Shown here one piece after another: positions 5,599 to 6,450 of a stretch of DNA of 6,450 bases (position 1 is its first letter; each line of letters begins with the position of its first letter). The notes under the pieces are model-generated. The model had not been told where the DNA came from, ran no database searches, and saw only the letters and a program-made list of their open reading frames with translations. Position numbers and translations under genes: made by a program. The DNA comes from a bacterium. Lineage in GTDB: Bacteria; Zixibacteria; MSB-5A5; GN15; FEB-12. The stretch covers positions 1-6,450 of the forward strand of contig DAOVOW010000116.1 in assembly GCA_030629485.1 (NCBI GenBank), in the 5' to 3' direction.

Positions 5599-5626
5599 GC
5601 GCGGCAGATGTCCACATCTGCCGCGC
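5599..5626 (-). terminator. 12-bp GC-rich hairpin, possible terminator of the last gene
   Basis: Arms GCGCGGCAGATG (5599-5610) and CATCTGCCGCGC (5615-5626) pair perfectly around TCCA. It lies 30 bases past the stop of the - strand gene. On that strand the stem is followed by ACTTTGTGT, a broken T-tract. The position and strong stem fit a terminator, but it also belongs to the palindrome family. The remaining bases of the 5329-5656 gap show no gene. Confidence 0.45.
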
Positions 5627-5656
5627 TAACCAAAGCCGTTCCCCTCCCCCGGCTTG

Positions 5657-6450
5657 CTACTTCAACAACATCATCTTCTTCGTCTCGGTGTACGCATCAG
5701 TCTCGATCCGGTAGAAATACACACCACTGGCAACACTGCTGCCGTCCCATTCACAAGCATGCACACCCGCCTCGTAGAACCCGTCGGCGACCGTCGTGAC
5801 CCTCTGTCCCATGACGTTGTAGACCTCAAGCGTCACGTGCGCCGCAACCGGCAGACTGAACGATATCGTCGTCACCGGATTGAACGGGTTGGGGTAGTTG
5901 TTGACTCCAGAGATAGTGGGAACGTCGGCCCCACCGACATCAGCCATCGGCAGATTGTTACCGAGAATGACGACACAGTCAACACCCTCAAACGGCGTTC
6001 CGTCGATGAGTTGCCCGCTGATGGTCAATGGAATGACATCGCCATCGTACACCTCACCTAACGCTGCTATTATCGCGGCCCTGTTGAACTTCAGCGTCAT
6101 GTCAACGTACCCGTCCGGACCGTCGGTGTTGCATTCGCACTCGTCGGCGTCGTCGGCGATGGGCGTGGCGACATCTTCGTAGTTCCAACGCACGACCGGG
6201 ACGCCTTCAAGGACGACGGTCGTGGCGTCGATCTGCGCCACATCGAACTCGGCCGTACCCAGAATCGAGCCGGGCAGCACCGCTTTCGCCCCGCGTACAC
6301 CCTCAATCACGGCCGGATCGCCGCTGTTGCCGGCAGCCATGTTGCCACCCCAGCTGGACTCTCCCTCATCCATCCGTCCGCCTTTGACATTCAGCGGATT
6401 CGGGCACGACCCAGGCTTGATGTCGAGGTGGACGGTCAAAGCCTGAATCC
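5657..6450 (-). CDS. Secreted protein, C-terminal part with sorting-type domain (5' end cut off by window)
   Basis: The frame is open to the window edge, so the start and probably most of the protein lie outside; the TTG at 6439 is not a real start. Counting from it, residues 5-160 form the secreted domain that opens LDIKPGSCPNPLNVK and continues AVLPGSILGTAEFDVAQID, VRWNYEDVATP, CECNTDGPDGYVDMTLKF and EGVDCVVILG. I know this layout from secreted proteins of uncultured bacteria, but its function is unknown. Compared with the usual compact form (NVKSKGVLPVAILGT), about 30 residues rich in Gly, Asn and Glu are inserted at 20-50. Residues 182-260 are a FlgD-like / type IX-style C-terminal domain: YPNPFNPVTTISFSLP (182-197), VTLEVYNVMGQRV (202-214), GVYFYRIETD (239-248), ending KKMMLLK. 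In the Bacteroidetes type IX system such tails direct export and surface attachment. Whether this organism uses that system cannot be seen here. Confidence 0.85.
   Translation of the reverse strand, partial: IQALTVHLDIKPGSCPNPLNVKGGRMDEGESSWGGNMAAGNSGDPAVIEGVRGAKAVLPGSILGTAEFDVAQIDATTVVLEGVPVVRWNYEDVATPIADDADECECNTDGPDGYVDMTLKFNRAAIIAALGEVYDGDVIPLTISGQLIDGTPFEGVDCVVILGNNLPMADVGGADVPTISGVNNYPNPFNPVTTISFSLPVAAHVTLEVYNVMGQRVTTVADGFYEAGVHACEWDGSSVASGVYFYRIETDAYTETKKMMLLK

Noticed and set aside
5422..5626. CRISPR array
   Set aside because: The hairpins are not identical repeats and there is no regular spacing; adjacent units differ in stem and length.

Overview
This window looks like a piece of a chromosome of an uncultured bacterium from the Fibrobacteres-Chlorobi-Bacteroidetes neighbourhood, most probably candidate phylum Zixibacteria. 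The guess rests on protein style, not a marker gene. Two secreted proteins end in a paired dockerin-like tail of the type IADLVYLVDYMFNxGPPP. A third carries an IKPGSCPNPLNVK-type domain followed by a YPNPFNPVT...FSLP / GVYFYRI C-terminal sorting-type domain. Base composition looks mid-50s % GC by eye, with no abrupt change that would mark a recently acquired island.

Layout. (1) Positions 1-914, + strand: the 3' part of a secreted beta-propeller/calcium-loop protein with a dockerin-like end. (2) 915-1201: an intergenic stretch with two hairpins. (3) 1202-2521, + strand: a complete secreted protein with signal peptide, an unrecognised Cys-rich domain, thrombospondin type 3 repeats and a dockerin-like tail. 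(4) 2522-2734: a convergent gap with a dispersed GTCAT-type repeat and two small hairpins. (5) 2735-3712, - strand: an ornithine cyclodeaminase/mu-crystallin/alanine dehydrogenase family enzyme. (6) 3713-3915: a divergent promoter region with a perfect 11-bp inverted repeat whose left arm overlaps the -35 box of the enzyme gene. (7) 3916-5328, + strand: a type I glutamine synthetase. (8) 5329-5656: a convergent gap packed with hairpins. (9) 5657 to the window end, - strand: the C-terminal part of another secreted protein.

How the genes may work together. The two metabolic genes form a divergent pair. The - strand enzyme family releases or fixes ammonia on an amino acid, and glutamine synthetase captures ammonia, so a shared nitrogen-related control point is plausible (inference). 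The glutamine synthetase has the I-beta layout but carries Asp where the adenylylated Tyr normally sits. The secreted proteins are unrelated to this and probably act at or outside the cell surface.

The most unusual feature is a family of short perfect palindromes lying downstream of every gene end in the window. They share a GKCAG...CTGMC core, but their loop-side stem bases differ with matching changes in both arms. No CRISPR array, transposase, rRNA or tRNA was found.
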